A stretch of 64,000 nucleotides of DNA from positions 13,228,413 to 13,292,412 of the forward strand of contig OZ038533.1 in assembly GCA_964036665.1 (NCBI GenBank), in the 5' to 3' direction. Source of the DNA: Gordius sp. MW1 (lineage: Eukaryota > Nematomorpha > Gordioida > Gordea > Gordiidae). This document shows, piece after piece, positions 35,851 to 49,204 of this stretch. The notes beneath the pieces are model-generated. The model made no database searches and had not been told where the DNA came from. It saw only the letters and a program-made list of their open reading frames with translations. Numbering within the stretch: position 1 is the first letter of the stretch; every line of letters starts with the position of its first letter. The position numbers and the translations under genes were made by a program.

Positions 35851-37864
35851 ACGGGGAGAGAAAGTGGAGAAATTGTATTTCTCATGTTTGTTTTGGAAAT
35901 TGATTGTATATGTGGATAAAGTTGTATTGCGTTTGCGAAATTAAGTGTGTATGTGCTTTGGAATATAAAATGGTATTGTATATATCTGATTTTGGTGTAT
36001 TTATCTATAGAATGTTTTTAACCGTTATATGTTGTAATTATATATATTTTATATTTTTATTATGTTTTAAATAATTGTATGCCACTTATGTTTAAACCCC
36101 CTTCCTCAAAAAAAAAAAAAAAAAAAAAAAATAATAATAATTAAATCAAATATAAAAGGGGAGGTGAGGTATTGTTGCGATGTTATATATGTACGCTTAT
36201 ATTTGGGACGTGTTGTAAGTCCCCAGTTTTGTATGTACGTGTGGAGGTACTATTTCGATTTAAATTGGCATTCTCGTAATTAGTTACAAAAAGGGGTTAG
36301 TATCATTGTATCACCAATTTTATATATAGATGGATGCTAGCATTTCCGTTTTATATAAATTGTCTCATAGTTTTATTCACATAATTTTTATTGTATATTT
36401 TTGTATTAATTTAATTGTGTATGTATGTTCTCATATTTTTATTGTATAATTATAGTCGTATATGTTTCTTTTATTTTTAATATTGTATACATATCAAAAT
36501 GGGATATGATATGTCAGGAGAAATTGTAGCTCATGTGTGGTTTGGGAGATTGATCTGAAATTGTATGGTGTGTCGAGATTAATTGTGTATAGTTTGAAAT
36601 GTAAAATGGTATTGCATATATCGGATTTTTGGATAGTTATATATTAAATGTTTTAAACCGTATATGTTTTAATAATATTTATCTTAATTGTATATTATGT
36701 TATAAGTGATTGTGTTTCACTTATATCTACGGATTTATAGTATATGTAGTAGACGTTTTGTATGTACATTATCATTGATTGTATTGTATGACCAAGTTTG
36801 TTACCATGGGTATATCGAGATTATGTGTAATGTTTGATTTTGTGTTATATGTGTTACTGCTTTAACGGTTATATGTAAAGTCATAGCGACATGGTGTAGA
36901 CGAGTTTTGTATTGTTGGTAGTACGACAAGTGATAGACATGGGTTAGAAGTGATGTATTAATGGGGTGTATTAATTTGATTGTATATGGTGCGCATATGT
37001 TTCGTGTATATTTAGTTATATACGCCTATTTTTATTGTGTATTGATAGTCTTAAATTGTGTATGTATATGATCACGCTGTTCTTATAAATGTATCACATA
37101 ATGCGTGTAACGTTAGGGAATATTGGGGGAATTTATATAAAGATGCGTAACGTCGGATGTGAAATAGCGCCGTTGTATAACTGTTAATTGCGATGCAATT
37201 TTTGTTGTAACGGAAAGTATGAGTAGGAAATTATAAATATGGGATAATAATGTATCTTTATGTATCGCGCACGATAACGATACGGAAGATGTCAACAAAC
37301 GAAGGGGTGCGATCAGGGTCAGCCAAAGAAAAAGAAAGAAAAAGAAGGAGGTGTCATATATGTATGACATATATGTGAAGAGTAGCTAGCATGGCAGGGG
37401 ATATGTGACCAAAGTTATACGATAGTAGGAGATAGACAAAGGAAATCGAAGAAGAGCAACGTAAGGGACGCAAGGGAGAAGAGCAACTGGCGTGGAGCCT
37501 AACACGTATATGTCAAGAATAGCAGTCATAGATACAAGGGGTGTTTACCAGATGCTAGACGATAAGTAGCGGGGAACAAAGGAAATATAACAACTGGCGC
37601 AGTAACGTAAAAGACACGAGGGATAATAACAACTGGCGCAGGACATAGAAAGGAAGAGATTCGTATCAGAGACAAAGGAGTTAATAGCATCGAAAATAAT
37701 CATTAATTAATTCCCCTCGTAAAAACATGTTGTAAATCGGTAGGCATATTATTTTTGTTATTATCCTGATTACGAACATCGTCTGTATAAGAATTTGAGT
37801 TGATTTATAATAAAGATCGTATCCGAAAGTGAATAATCAACGTGTAGTAAATTGGATACTTAAT
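35850..37864 (+). mobile_element. Truncated LTR element, left arm of the palindrome
   Basis: It has a non-coding interior, then the polypurine tract AAAGAAAAAGAAGGAGG (37335-37351) and a 3' LTR (37352-~37864) starting TGTCATATATG. No gag or pol is present. The interior and the first ~360 bp of the LTR are an inverted copy of 38000-39906. The LTR end differs. Confidence 0.7.
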
Positions 37865-37867
37865 ATT

Positions 37868-38343
37868 TATATTATATCTCCAAATATATTTATGAACTAT
37901 TCCCTTTATTCAAACTCCAATACAAATCAAATTCAAATTGCGTTGTTCACATAATACAAAAATAGTATATCGTTTGTAGGGAAATTAATTAATGATTATA
38001 TTCGATGATATTAACTCCTTTGTCTCTGATACGAATCTCTTCCTTTCTATGTCTTGCGCCAGTTGTTATTATCCCTCGTGTCTTTTACGTTACTGCGCCA
38101 GTTGTTATATTTCCTTTGTTCCCCGCTACTTATCGTCTAGCATCTGGTAAACACCCCTTGTATCTATGACTGCTATTCTTGACATATACGTGTTAGGCTC
38201 CACGCCAGTTGCTCTTCTCCTTTGCGTCCCTTACGTTGCTCTTCTTCGATTTCCTTTGTCTATCTCCTACTATCGTATAACTTTGGTCACATATCCCCTG
38301 CCATGCTAGCTACTCTTCACATATATGTCATACATATATGACA
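37868..38343 (-). repeat. 3' LTR of the minus-strand element
   Basis: Direct copy of 41411-41886. On the minus strand it starts TGTCATATATG just after a long purine tract. It abuts the end of the plus-strand LTR at ~37864. Confidence 0.85.
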
Positions 38344-40149
38344 CCTCCTTCTTTTTCTTTCTTTTTCTTTGGCTGACCCTGATCGCACCCCTTCGTTTGT
38401 TGACATCTTTCGTATCGTTATCGTGCGCGATATATAAAGATACATTATTATCCCATATTTATAATTTCCTACTCATACTTTCCGTTACAACAAAAATTGC
38501 ATCGCAATTAACAGTTATACAACGGCGCTATTTCACACGACGTTACGCATCTTTATACAAATTCCCCCAATATTCCCCAACGTTACAAGCATTATGTGAT
38601 ACATTTATAAGAACAGCGTGATCATATACATACACAATTTAAGACTATCAATATACAATAAAAATAGGCGTATATAACTAAATATACACGAAACATATGC
38701 GCACCATATACAATCAAATATATACACCCCATTAATACATCACTTCTAACCCATGTCTATCACTTGTCGTACTACCAACAATACAAAACTCGTCTACACC
38801 ATGTCGCTATGACATTACATATAACCGTTAAAGCAGTAACACATATAACACAAAATCAAACATTACACATAATCTCGATATACCCATGGTAACAAACTTG
38901 GTCATACAATACAATCAATGATAATGTACATACAAAACGTCTACTACATATACTATAAATCCGTAGATATAATTGAAACACAATCACTTATAACATAATA
39001 TACAAATAAGATAAATATTATTAAAACATATACGGTTAAAAACATCCTATAGATAAATACACCAAAATCAGAGATATGCAATACCATTTTATATTTCAAA
39101 CTATACACAATTAATCTCGACACACCATACAATTTCAGATCAATCTCCCAAACCACACATGAGCTACAATTTCTCCTGACATATCATATCCCATTTTGAT
39201 ATGTATACAATATTAAAGATAAAATAAACATATAAGACTATAATTATACAATAAAAATATGAGACCATACATCCACAATCAAATTAATACAAAAATATAC
39301 AATAAAAATTATGTGAATAAAACCATGAGACAATTTATATAAAACGGAAATGCTAGCATCCATCTATATATAAAACTGGTGATACAATGATACTAACCCC
39401 TTTTTGTAACTAATTACGAGAATGCCAATTTAAATCGAAATAGTACCTCCACACGTACATACAAAACTGGGGACTTACAACACGTCACAAATATAAGCGT
39501 ACATATATAACATCGCAACAATACCTCACCTCCCCTTTTATATTTGATTTAATTTTATTTTTTTTTTTAATTTTTTAATTTTATTTTTTTTTTTTTTTTT
39601 TGAGGAAGGGGGTTTAAACATAAGTGGAAAACAATTATTTAAAACATAATAAAAATATAAAATATATATAATTACAACATATAACGGTTAAAAACATTCT
39701 ATAGATAAATACACCAAAATCAGAGATATACAATACCATTTTATATTCCAAAGCACATATACACTTAATTTCGCAAACGCAATGGAATTTCACAGATATA
39801 CAATACAAAACTTAATACACTTTATCCATAATACACTTTATCCACATATACAATCAATTTCCAAAACAAACATGAGAAATACAATTTCTCCACTTTCTCT
39901 CCCCGTTTTTTTTTTTTTTTTATTTTATACTTTTTTTTTTTTTATTTTATACTTTTTTTTTTTTTTTTTTTTTAATTTTTTTTTTTTTTTTTTGATTATA
40001 GTATAATAAATTTAGAATAACATGTAACATATATATAATACAATAGTGTCGACATGGTATACAAAAACTAAGCTAAATTAAGTAACATCTTCAGTCCTGT
40101 CCAAACATGTCTTATCCACATCTTGCAATTATCAGCTTTCCGCACTATC

Positions 40150-40500
40150 CTTGGGTCCATTTGACTTTAGCATTAAATACCCTCATCTCCACATGATCCC
40201 CTTTTTTGCACTTGTTTATTGCCTCCGACCCACTGAGCCCAAATGGCGGCCGAAGATAAGCAAATAACCCCTTGTATGTGTCGATGGTTAAATAACCACT
40301 GGTCCTCCCGGAAACAGGCAATTGTACATAAGCACTGGCCCAAATCGATCTTCGAATACCATCGACAGCCACCTAACTGTGCTACAATTTCCTTGAACCG
40401 GAGCCGGGAATACTTAACATCACCTACGCACTGGTCAAGAGTTAACCGAAAATTCACGCATAATCTTAATTTCTCAACATCCCCCTTCCTCACCAAAGCC
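40150..40500 (-). pseudogene. Reverse transcriptase fragment, frameshifted
   Basis: The minus strand reads LRLCVNFR and IVAQLGGCRWYSKIDL. After a frame change it continues with AYVQLPVSGR, YLTIDTYKGLFAYLRPPFG, matching the Gypsy RT fingers/palm up to the PFG block. The YxDD active site is not found downstream. It is short and frameshifted, so it is non-functional. Confidence 0.65.
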
Positions 40501-40819
40501 CCCCAGTTTAATTCCTTCGACCATGTATTGATCCATTCCCACGTCCCTTCTATTAAGCCGTACCCAATTTTAAATAAACACGTCGCCCTTACTGTTTTTC
40601 TCGAACATTTAAGGCTAATGCGCCATATACAATAATACAAGTTTAATTCTAATCCAATTAAATAAAAATAAGTTTGCACTAGCCCACGTAATAAGCAATA
40701 CATACATGAAATATAAAGAATTACTACTTTTATAATATTAACAAGAACTAATTTATATAGTTTTATATACAAAATAAAAAACCAATTAACAGCATGCAAA
40801 AATATAGTTCCCCCTTCCT

Positions 40820-41011
40820 TTAGTCATGCCCCAACGCGCCTAGGGCATTCTCTCGACCTATGCCCTTCTCCTCGACAAATAAAACATATTGGTTAACTCT
40901 CGGACATGACCTCATTCCATGCCCTAACTCCCCACATTTGTAACATTTTAAATTGTTGCTATTACCCAGCTTTCGCCCTTCACACGTTGCACATTTTTTA
41001 AAACCAGCCAT
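40820..41011 (-). CDS. Gag nucleocapsid-like frame with CCHC zinc knuckle (63 aa)
   Basis: From ATG at 41011 the frame encodes a small basic protein with KCATCEG followed by a perfect CX2CX4HX4C knuckle, CYKCGELGHGMRSC. This is the nucleic-acid-binding motif of LTR-element Gag proteins. No capsid region precedes it, so it is a remnant of a longer gag. It lies between the primer site and the RT fragment of the minus-strand LTR element, which fits. Confidence 0.6.
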   Translation of the reverse strand: MAGFKKCATCEGRKLGNSNNLKCYKCGELGHGMRSCPRVNQYVLFVEEKGIGRENALGALGHD

Positions 41012-41398
41012 AATACAAGATATGCATACATTAAATAAAAACCCTACACAAAAAACAATTAAATATACATAATAATCTAACACATATTCCCGCTTAATAT
41101 ACATTGTTGATTAGAAATCTAATGATAATGCTTAATAATATTTTACACAACCTTCTTTTAATTTCACCCCAATATATATATACAATAATTATTATTACAG
41201 CACTCACAATTTTTATCATACACTTACCTAATCGTAACTCGTTTCCTCGACTGAGTAACAACTTTTGCAATTTTGAGGTCCCAGAATGATCACACTTGTC
41301 CCAAATTGCCGAGTTATTATCCTTCTTTCCCACTTTTGACCAAACTTGTGTCTTAGAATATTCCAAATATCAACAGTGGTTAGGGGGGGTTCAACTTA

Positions 41399-41410
41399 CG
41401 TTGGGCGCCA
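41399..41410 (-). other. Primer binding site, lysine-tRNA type
   Basis: TGGCGCCCAACG directly follows the 5' LTR on the minus strand. This sequence class is complementary to the 3' end of lysine tRNAs in known retroelements, so the LTR boundary is well supported. Confidence 0.7.
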
Positions 41411-41886
41411 AATATTATATCTCCAAATATATTTATGAACTATTCCCTTTATTCAAACTCCAATACAAATCAAATTCAAATTGCGTTGTTCACATAATAC
41501 AAAAATAGTATATCGTTTGTAGGGAAATTAATTAATGATTATATTCGATGATATTAACTCCTTTGTCTCTGATACGAATCTCTTCCTTTCTATGTCTTGC
41601 GCCAGTTGTTATTATCCCTCGTGTCTTTTACGTTACTGCGCCAGTTGTTATATTTCCTTTGTTCCCCGCTACTTATCGTCTAGCATCTGGTAAACACCGC
41701 TTGTATCTATGACTGCTATTCTTGACATATACGTGTTAGGCTCCACGCCAGTTGCTCTTCTCCTTTGCGTCCCTTACGTTGCTCTTCTTCGATTTCCTTT
41801 GTCTATCTCCTACTATCGTATAACTTTGGTCACATATCCCCTGCCATGCTAGCTACTCTTCACATATATGTCATACATATATGACA
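41411..41886 (-). repeat. 5' LTR of the minus-strand element
   Basis: Starts TGTCATATATGTATGACA on the minus strand and ends next to the primer site. A GAATAAAG polyadenylation-like signal lies near its end. Confidence 0.85.
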
Positions 41887-43585
41887 GTTTTGAAAAGGGC
41901 AAGATTAAGTTTGTTTTAGGGGTTTCCGCCCAATGGCCGCGAATTTTGAGCTATGGGTTCGGGGGATAAGTGGGGTTCTTTTGTTGCGCTTTAAATGATT
42001 TCGACTAAAAACAAATAGATTTCAATAATTGACACTTTATTTCTTCAGTCAGAATTATAATAAAATCGTTCTTTAACAACGTCGACGCGAATTAGTCTAA
42101 GATGATTGGGGACTAAGGATTTTTAAGGGGTTAATAAGATTGACACGTTTTTAAACGATACTCTTGTTCTCACAATGTTCGGTCATTATTCGTAAAGAAA
42201 ATGTTCTCTAACGTCAAATGTCATCAAAGAGAAATGTTCTCAGAAAACTATCTCTTCCTCATTACAACGGGTTTCATATCCCTTATCTTTTTGTTAGGTT
42301 CCAATTTTCAAAAGTATTTTGTCTTTAACCTATTTTTCCACGCCAATTACTAAATAAAAGTCATAGATAGTGTTGTACAAACGGTTGGACATAAATAAAC
42401 CAAAGGTCTTTTGCTTAAATCTTTGATCTATTTATGCGACTAAGAAAAACAGACCAAAAATTTTTGGTTTGTTGATTTTTAGTCGCTTAAACCAAAGGTC
42501 GGCCAAACAAAACCCAGCCGTTTTTCCAACACTAGTCACAGACTATAAACTATTCCTCTTATATATTAACGCAACTAAAGAGCTACTACAAATGGTGGCC
42601 ATCTTGACAATCTGCACGTATTTGGAGATGGATTGCATTGTCCAATAATTATTTATCTTACAACCTATTTTAATCATAATAGCGATTTTAAGAATTTTTC
42701 AAAACATATACATTGAGAAGAATTCATTTTAGAAATTAAGTTTAATTGTAGGTGGTGCTGCTATAAAAGTTAATTTCATTTAGAAATTATTTTTCTATCA
42801 CTATATTAATTTCAATTTTAAAAGACTTTAGTTAATAAATTCGAAATGATTTACATATTTATTTGAAAATAGATATACAGGGCAGCCCATACCATCATAA
42901 GCATTAACCTAACCATCTAATCAAGTTTCAAAGATGGATGCCGAAATGTGGAACACTTTTAAGGGATTGAGCAGTCTATTATTCTGATAATATCCATCCT
43001 TTCACGGATTTCCGATAACAGTTTTACGTCTTTAACCTGCCTTTTTTAATCTATAGCCCGCCGGTTTTTTTCCTCTTTAGCGCATTATTAATAAGTTGCG
43101 TGAACTTCTGTAAATCGTCATGGCAACATGACACTAAATATTTTGTCGCAGAACTTAAAGGAAGAATATCGCCCCAAACTAACCTATGTTAAAAAAATTA
43201 TAAACCCGACTTACCTCATCCCCCAACTTCAAATTTTTATATCAGGCAAAACCAACTCCATGCTTAACCAAGTATGGTAGCCAAGTTCACTGGCCAAAGA
43301 AATATTTTAATAACTTATAACACTCTGTGGTGAATTTAATTTGAACACTTACAATTTCGCTTCATAACCTCTCGTAACCATTTGAACAACTATTTAGGTC
43401 GAATAAACTCGATTTATTTAAAAAAATATTCAACATAGCTAATACACCGAGCGATTCAAATGTGTATTGTAATTACCTTTCTCCACCACTAGATTGAGCA
43501 CTTAGTGCTTAGAACAGTCGCCTTCCTGACCATTTTGTATTAATACTAAACATCAACTCTTCCTCATCTTATATTTAAAAATGAA
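41887..43585. other. AT-rich spacer
   Basis: No gene recognised. No long repeats shared with the rest of the window were noticed. Confidence 0.4.
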
Positions 43586-43908
43586 ACTATATATATATGT
43601 GTGTGTGTGTATATGCCGCCACCAATTTTGGAAAACTACCCGACCGATTTGGCTCAAAATTTCACAGTTTATTCCTGACACTCTGGAGCATGTTTTAAGA
43701 TTTGTTCGAGCCAAATCGGTCTAGTAGTTTTCGAGTATTCGTACGCGTTGTACTGTATACGGAAATAGAACAACAGAAGTAGAACATATAGACATCAAAC
43801 TTTATTTTTACTTCAATAACCGCTTTATCATCATATATGCCCTAAAATTCCAACATAATTTAATACACCCGGGTAAATGGCAAAACAACGTATGCCGGGT
43901 TCATCTAG
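43586..43908 (+). mobile_element. Short Helitron-like element
   Basis: It begins with CTATATATATATGTG and ends in GCCGGGTTCATCTAG followed by T, with ACCCGG/CCGGGT able to pair just upstream of the CTAG. Internally, 25-bp arms around 43632 and 43712 (core GACCGATTTGGCTC) are inverted. The first base of the TC start seems lost. Non-coding. Confidence 0.5.
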
Positions 43909-44084
43909 TAATTTACATACTGACAGATATGTTTTAATTAACCGCACGAAAACCAATCGACATCAATTATCTAGAATAGTACAAAAAAATAACGTGCCTA
44001 TTGATAAGCATGTTACAATAAATTTATTTTTAAATTGTGCCTTCTATTTGCCCAATTTGTATTATTAGATCTATGAAAGATAAT

Positions 44085-44740
44085 TAGTCGGGCTTTTATT
44101 TAACCCGCGAGAGTATTCGTGGGGTATTTCGAAACCCCACGCAAATAATAAATTAAAATGTAAAACGCAATTTAAGAATGATGAATTCGGTCTTTTCAGT
44201 AGCTTAATATTTTATCAAAAACTAGGTTAGGTGAAAATTTCATAGGTTTTGGCTTAATACTTTTTAAAATATAGAAGCTTTTTGGCTCGTGGGGTTGTGT
44301 TTACCCCACGAATGCTCTTACGTAAGTTTTTTTGTTTAAAAAAATGTATGTATTTTTTTTTGTAAAATGATATCTTTTACGATTTGTGTTTTTAATACAT
44401 TTTGAACATCCTTTTACTAAAAAATCTCGTTTATTTTGATTTATTTTAAGGTATATGATGTCAAGAGGTAAAATGAGGGGAAGCTCTAAAATACCCAAAA
44501 CAAAAATGGGGGTCCAGAAAATTGTTAATAAGTTTTGTAATGTTAATTAGATTCATATCAAAATTTATACCAGCCATCTTAAGACCTTTATAAACACATG
44601 TTTAAAATTTTAAAGGTTTTGAAACAATACTTTGAAAGTTATAAGAAGTTAAAAAGTGGGGTAATTATACCCCACGAATGCTCTGGCGTTCGGGATTTTC
44701 AAGAATACTCTCGAGAGTTAAATTAAAATAAGCATAAAAA
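44085..44740. mobile_element. Small inverted-repeat element (~650 bp)
   Basis: The left end (GCTTTTATTTAACCCGCGAG, then AGTATTCGTGGGG) is an imperfect inverted copy of the right end (GAATACTCTCGAGAGTTAAA, then TTAAAATAAGC). CCCCACGAATGCTCT occurs twice inside. No coding sequence. No clear target duplication was established. Confidence 0.5.
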
Positions 44741-45236
44741 TGCTGTCTATCGATATATTTAAGTTCCAACTTAACGAGAATCAGTTTCAAATTTGACGAA
44801 GAGGCGATTTTTATGTGAAACCATAGTCAAGCTGATGACGTGTCATAAAATTTTGGCGCTGAAAAATTGGACACAAAAGTAGGTTGAAAGCGCTGCCGTT
44901 TAAACGCTCTATCTTATTAAAAAATTAGTTTAACAATTATTTAAAACATAAATTTTATAACAACAAAACCAAAAGTCCATCTAAAAATCTTAAGTTCTAA
45001 TACTTTACTCTATATATAATATAAGGCATACTGCAATGGCCATAATAAGGTTCTTGAATTAGTTTGTAACTCATTTATTATACAAACCTATCTTAGATAT
45101 ATATATGAATAATATTTTGTTTATTTTTTAGTAATTAAGTAAATATTCAAAATCAACACCCTTAAAATTTCATAACCCCTCTTATCTGGAACGGACGTTT
45201 TATTGCTGACAAGGTCAAGGCATAAAATAATGCCTC

Positions 45237-45242
45237 TTTAAT
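45237..45242 (-). promoter_or_regulatory. Possible polyadenylation signal for the kinase gene
   Basis: ATTAAA on the minus strand, ~255 bases after the stop codon. No AATAAA is closer. Tentative. Confidence 0.25.
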
Positions 45243-45496
45243 TGTATATATTTATAAATTTGGAGTCTTTAAAGTATTATCAGGCACTACATGATTTCAA
45301 TTTTCGGGAAGTATAAGTCGGGTATAAATGCCATTCAACATAAAAATTAGGCGTACTATTAAGTAATTTCCACAAATGGAGGACGGGGAGGGCTGTTTTA
45401 TAACCCAACGCAATACAATTTCGAAGGTTCGCGACGCGATTTTAGGGAAGGAATCTAACATAGAAAATGGAAAGGAATGAGTGAGGTGCGAGACTA

Positions 45497-48184
45497 TCAA
45501 TATTTAGGAAATAATTCGCGAATATTGACGCCCCGAAGGGCCATTTGTTTGAGGTCTTTTTTAGGACGATTTTCGAAGAGCAAAGCTCGATTTTGCAAAG
45601 TTCCCTTCTTAACCCAATGACCGTAAACGCGAAATGCCAAGCTGTCTATGTACTTGTGGACGATTTTGGGTTTGTAAGGATCGGAAGCGACCATAACGTT
45701 GGTCACGAACACTATTTTTGCCAGCAAACTGCGGAAATGCACGACGGTCATAACGACGAGTATGGCTTTCTAAAATAGTGCAAATGTGACGTAGTAAAAT
45801 TATTGTTTCATTTGAGCTCAATTTTACATAATAAAACGTTTTTACCTTCAAATAGAATAAAACTTTTCAAAAAAGTAATGCAAACGCTTTAGTGTTAAGC
45901 AGCTTTTTTCACGCTTAAATTAACCTTCCTAAAATGGTCTTATTGGGTTTGAATTTACAAATTACCTAAATGATGGTAACAGAACACAGTGGAACAGTTT
46001 AGAATTAAAGGCTCATCTGTTAATATTTTTAAGAATTTGTATCATTAAAACATTGTAAACTTCAACTCTTTTGCCATAGTTATAAGATTATAACTGTCGT
46101 TTTGTATTGTCGGTGGGGCGCCCCATTGGCTAAAATTTTTCGAACAAAAACCCTTAAAGAACAAAAATATTATATTTAATCCAAAACTGACTAAGCCCAT
46201 GGTGGGACGTTCTACAAATATTGCAATCACCCTTAAATGAAAAGTCTGACGTATGGTCATGTTTTAGTGCACCTAACAAATGGCTTTTTGCCTTCTTTAT
46301 GAGACCGTAGTTATCGATTACGAAAGAAACGCAAAAAATTTTAAATTAAAATTACTGAGAACACAAGTTTCTATGTGAAATTTCAAAACATAAAATGTAT
46401 TTAGAAACAGAACGCTTTTTTAAAATTAAAAAAAAAACATTGAAATGAAGGCTATAACTTTGTGAAAAATATATGTATAAAAACCATAAATTGCATAGCA
46501 ATCCATATCATGTGTATAAGTACTCGAAATTTTTTCTTGGGGTCAAATTTTATTGCAATGACTTCGGCCTGAAAATGTGAAACATAATTTTAAGTATGCG
46601 TTAAAATTAAGTCTTACCACGTGGAGGTAGAAAAATGGATGTTTTAATGCTTCAATGGCAGTAAAACGTTTGTCAGCATCCTTTTTAATCATATTGCGTA
46701 TCTAAAAACAATGTTGTACTTTTTATATTATAATGACTCTAGGTAGGAATGGAAAATTTAATTAGTAATGTTAATATATTAGACCTAATGATAACTTTAA
46801 GCATTAATGCAAACAAAATGACATTTCAAAAAAAATTTATTTCAATGGTTTAGCCTCATTTTAAGTGAAATTTTGATATATTACAATCCAATTTTAGAAA
46901 TATCATTGATATATGTAACACTAAAATTATTTTGATTAAGGCATAAATATCTAAAGAAAACATAAAGACTCTCAAAAAACAAAAACTCCACAATGTAAAA
47001 AAATTAATTTAATTAATAAAAAAAGTTAAAAAAATCATATCTTCAAAGTTTACCAGATCTTTAGCAATATCTGATATATCTGCACATTCTGAACGATCTA
47101 AATTATAATCACATTCCATAATCCTCCTAAACATGACGAGTTGTTTTTTGTGCCAAAAAGGACTGGTGCCTACCATAAGTGAATACATGAGGACACCACT
47201 TGCCCAAATATCAACAGGACGACCATAGCCAGTAGAATTAGCAAACATTCTACATTCCAAAATTTCAGGCGCCAAATATCCTGGGGTTCCACACAAATCT
47301 AAATTTATAAAGGTGTATAAAAACACACACAATAATAAATGGCTATTCTTATGAGTGTACCATGTAAGGAGTGATCATTTCCAACATAAACTGCAAAACC
47401 AAGATCAGTCACTTTGATTGATAAATTATTGTCGGCAACTAATATATTTTCTGCCTAAAAAATATAAATTCAAAACAAAATAATAATAATGTATGAGGTT
47501 TTATATTACCTTAACATCTCGATGAACAACATTTAGTTCATGCATATGAGCCAAAGCATATAAAAGCTGGTGCATCACTCTCCTCAAAAAGATAAAATAA
47601 ATTTAAAGCTAATTACTTAGTTTTTTTCTCTGAAAGGGTAACTTCTTGAGCTAAATAATCATATAATTCATCTTTACACCTAATTATATTATCAAATTAT
47701 ATTATCAGGATTTGCTTACAATTCAAGGACAAGAAATATAAAAGAACTTGTGATGAAACTGTCATGTATTTCAACTAAAAAGAAGCTGATAATAAGTATT
47801 ATTTTTTACTTATGTTAGGATGTGGAGATACTCTCTTGATTATATTAATTTCCTGAACAGTGGAGGAATATAGAAGATCTCTTTCTTCTTGACTTGTGTA
47901 CGAGCCACTAATATCTACAATTTTAACTGCAAAATCTTTACCAGTTTTCTTTTCTATACATCGTCTTACAAAACTACTGCCCCCTCTATTAATTAATTAT
48001 ATTCAGAGCATTAAAACACGTACTTTCCTAATAATTCTTTTGGTTCATATTTTAAATAAAAATCTTTGCCCGAACTTTCATCTGGTAAAGAGGGATCAAC
48101 AAAATCTTGACTTGCAATACGTTTAACAAGATCATCTTGCGCCAAAGGTTGCACGTTGACATCTCTTTGGGCAGCTAAGGTCAT
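45497..48184 (-). CDS. PHKG: Phosphorylase b kinase gamma catalytic subunit, ten exons (422 aa)
   Basis: Ser/Thr kinase that phosphorylates glycogen phosphorylase and so promotes glycogen breakdown; a calmodulin-binding tail follows the kinase domain in this family. Exons (minus strand): 48184-48024, 47985-47810, 47774-47720, 47679-47617, 47582-47510, 47454-47361, 47298-47054, 46701-46618, 46568-46524, 45769-45497; all junctions are GT-AG and phases agree. Seen: glycine loop [12 protein letters not shown], lysine in FAVKIVD, VVHRDVKAEN, DLGFA in place of [27 protein letters not shown] and PFWHKKQ. The tail [12 protein letters not shown]...QNRALLFEN is diagnostic for PhK gamma. The length fits animal homologues. 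The gene looks intact; start and splice sites are inferred by eye. Confidence 0.92.
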
Positions 48185-48770
48185 TTTTGATCATTTGAGT
48201 TAAAGAAATGAAAACATTTTAAAATCATATGGAAGTGGAGATGGCCGCACTCACTACTCATATATAAATAGGTACATTGGGGATTCCGTCGGTGAGTAAC
48301 CATAAATTCTTTCATACTTAATAGAATTAGATATAGGTTTAAATAATAGCAACATTAATTTTTGAATAAGAGTTAATTGTTATTGGTTTAGGTTTAAGGT
48401 ACGGTTATATAACTATGACATGACATACAGATAGTGGGGATAGGTATATATGAGACTTTCCTAATAAAACTTTGGGTAAAAATTTCTTCAGATGCAGGCG
48501 CGTAGCCAGGATTTTTACGAGGGGGGAAATCTGGCATATTCGTAAATTTTACAGCGCATTTTATCTAAAATTAAAACAAATAAAAATTAGATATATACAT
48601 TATTTTTCTAGGTTTTTAAAGTGTCTTAAAATCTTTGATGTAACTAAACTATAATATTTTATCCCATTTAATTTAGTTATTAACCAACTCCCCCCCCCCC
48701 CCCGCGATTCTTGAACACGTGACTGCAACATATAAGACTCTAAATCACTATGAAAATTAAATTTAAAATA
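48185..48770. other. 5' flank of the kinase gene and repeat fragment
   Basis: No divergent gene is seen. At ~48495-48525 a piece of the GCGTAGCCAGG dispersed repeat followed by a G-run starts. A C-run at 48690-48703 probably marks the other end of an inverted element. Confidence 0.4.
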
Positions 48771-49165
48771 ATATAGTATAAATAAATATGATATAATACA
48801 ATGAATATAATAAATATAATACAAAAAATGAATACAATATAATATATATTACATTATACAATAAATATAATACAATATATTTAATATAATAATATAAGTT
48901 ATATAATAAATATAATACAATAAATATAATATAATACAGTAAAGTAAACACAAGAAATGTTATATAATACAATCAACAAATGTATACAATAAATATAATA
49001 TAATTTATATAATATAATGCAATGCAATGCAATACAGTAAATATAATGCAATATAATACAATATAATAAATATTATATAGTACAATACAATAATAATCAT
49101 ACAATGCATTAAATATAATATAATAAATATAATACCATATATTGTATTATATAGTACTAAAAAAC
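48770..49165. repeat. AT-rich low-complexity array (AATATAATACA-like)
   Basis: About 400 bp of irregular TATAATA/CAATAAATATAATA repeats. The tyrosine/leucine/isoleucine-rich open frames on the minus strand are by-products. Confidence 0.85.
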
Positions 49166-49204
49166 ATAGAAGGTCACACCTTATACCAGCCCAAGGAGGT
49201 GTTG

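Larger units (their letters stand above)
37868..41886 (-). mobile_element. Decayed LTR retrotransposon on the minus strand
   Basis: Minus strand, in order: 5' LTR (41886-41411), primer site TGGCGCCCAACG (41410-41399), a Gag zinc-knuckle frame (41011-40820), an RT fragment (~40500-40150), a non-coding stretch with A-rich runs, the polypurine tract (38370-38344) and the 3' LTR (38343-37868). The LTRs are ~476 bp and close to identical. Protease, RNase H and integrase are not recognisable. Confidence 0.8.

Noticed and set aside
37113-38621. Mirror-image frames beginning MSYIYDTSFFFF on both strands
   Set aside because: They are translations of the complement of the polypurine tracts and LTR starts of the palindromic elements, not proteins.
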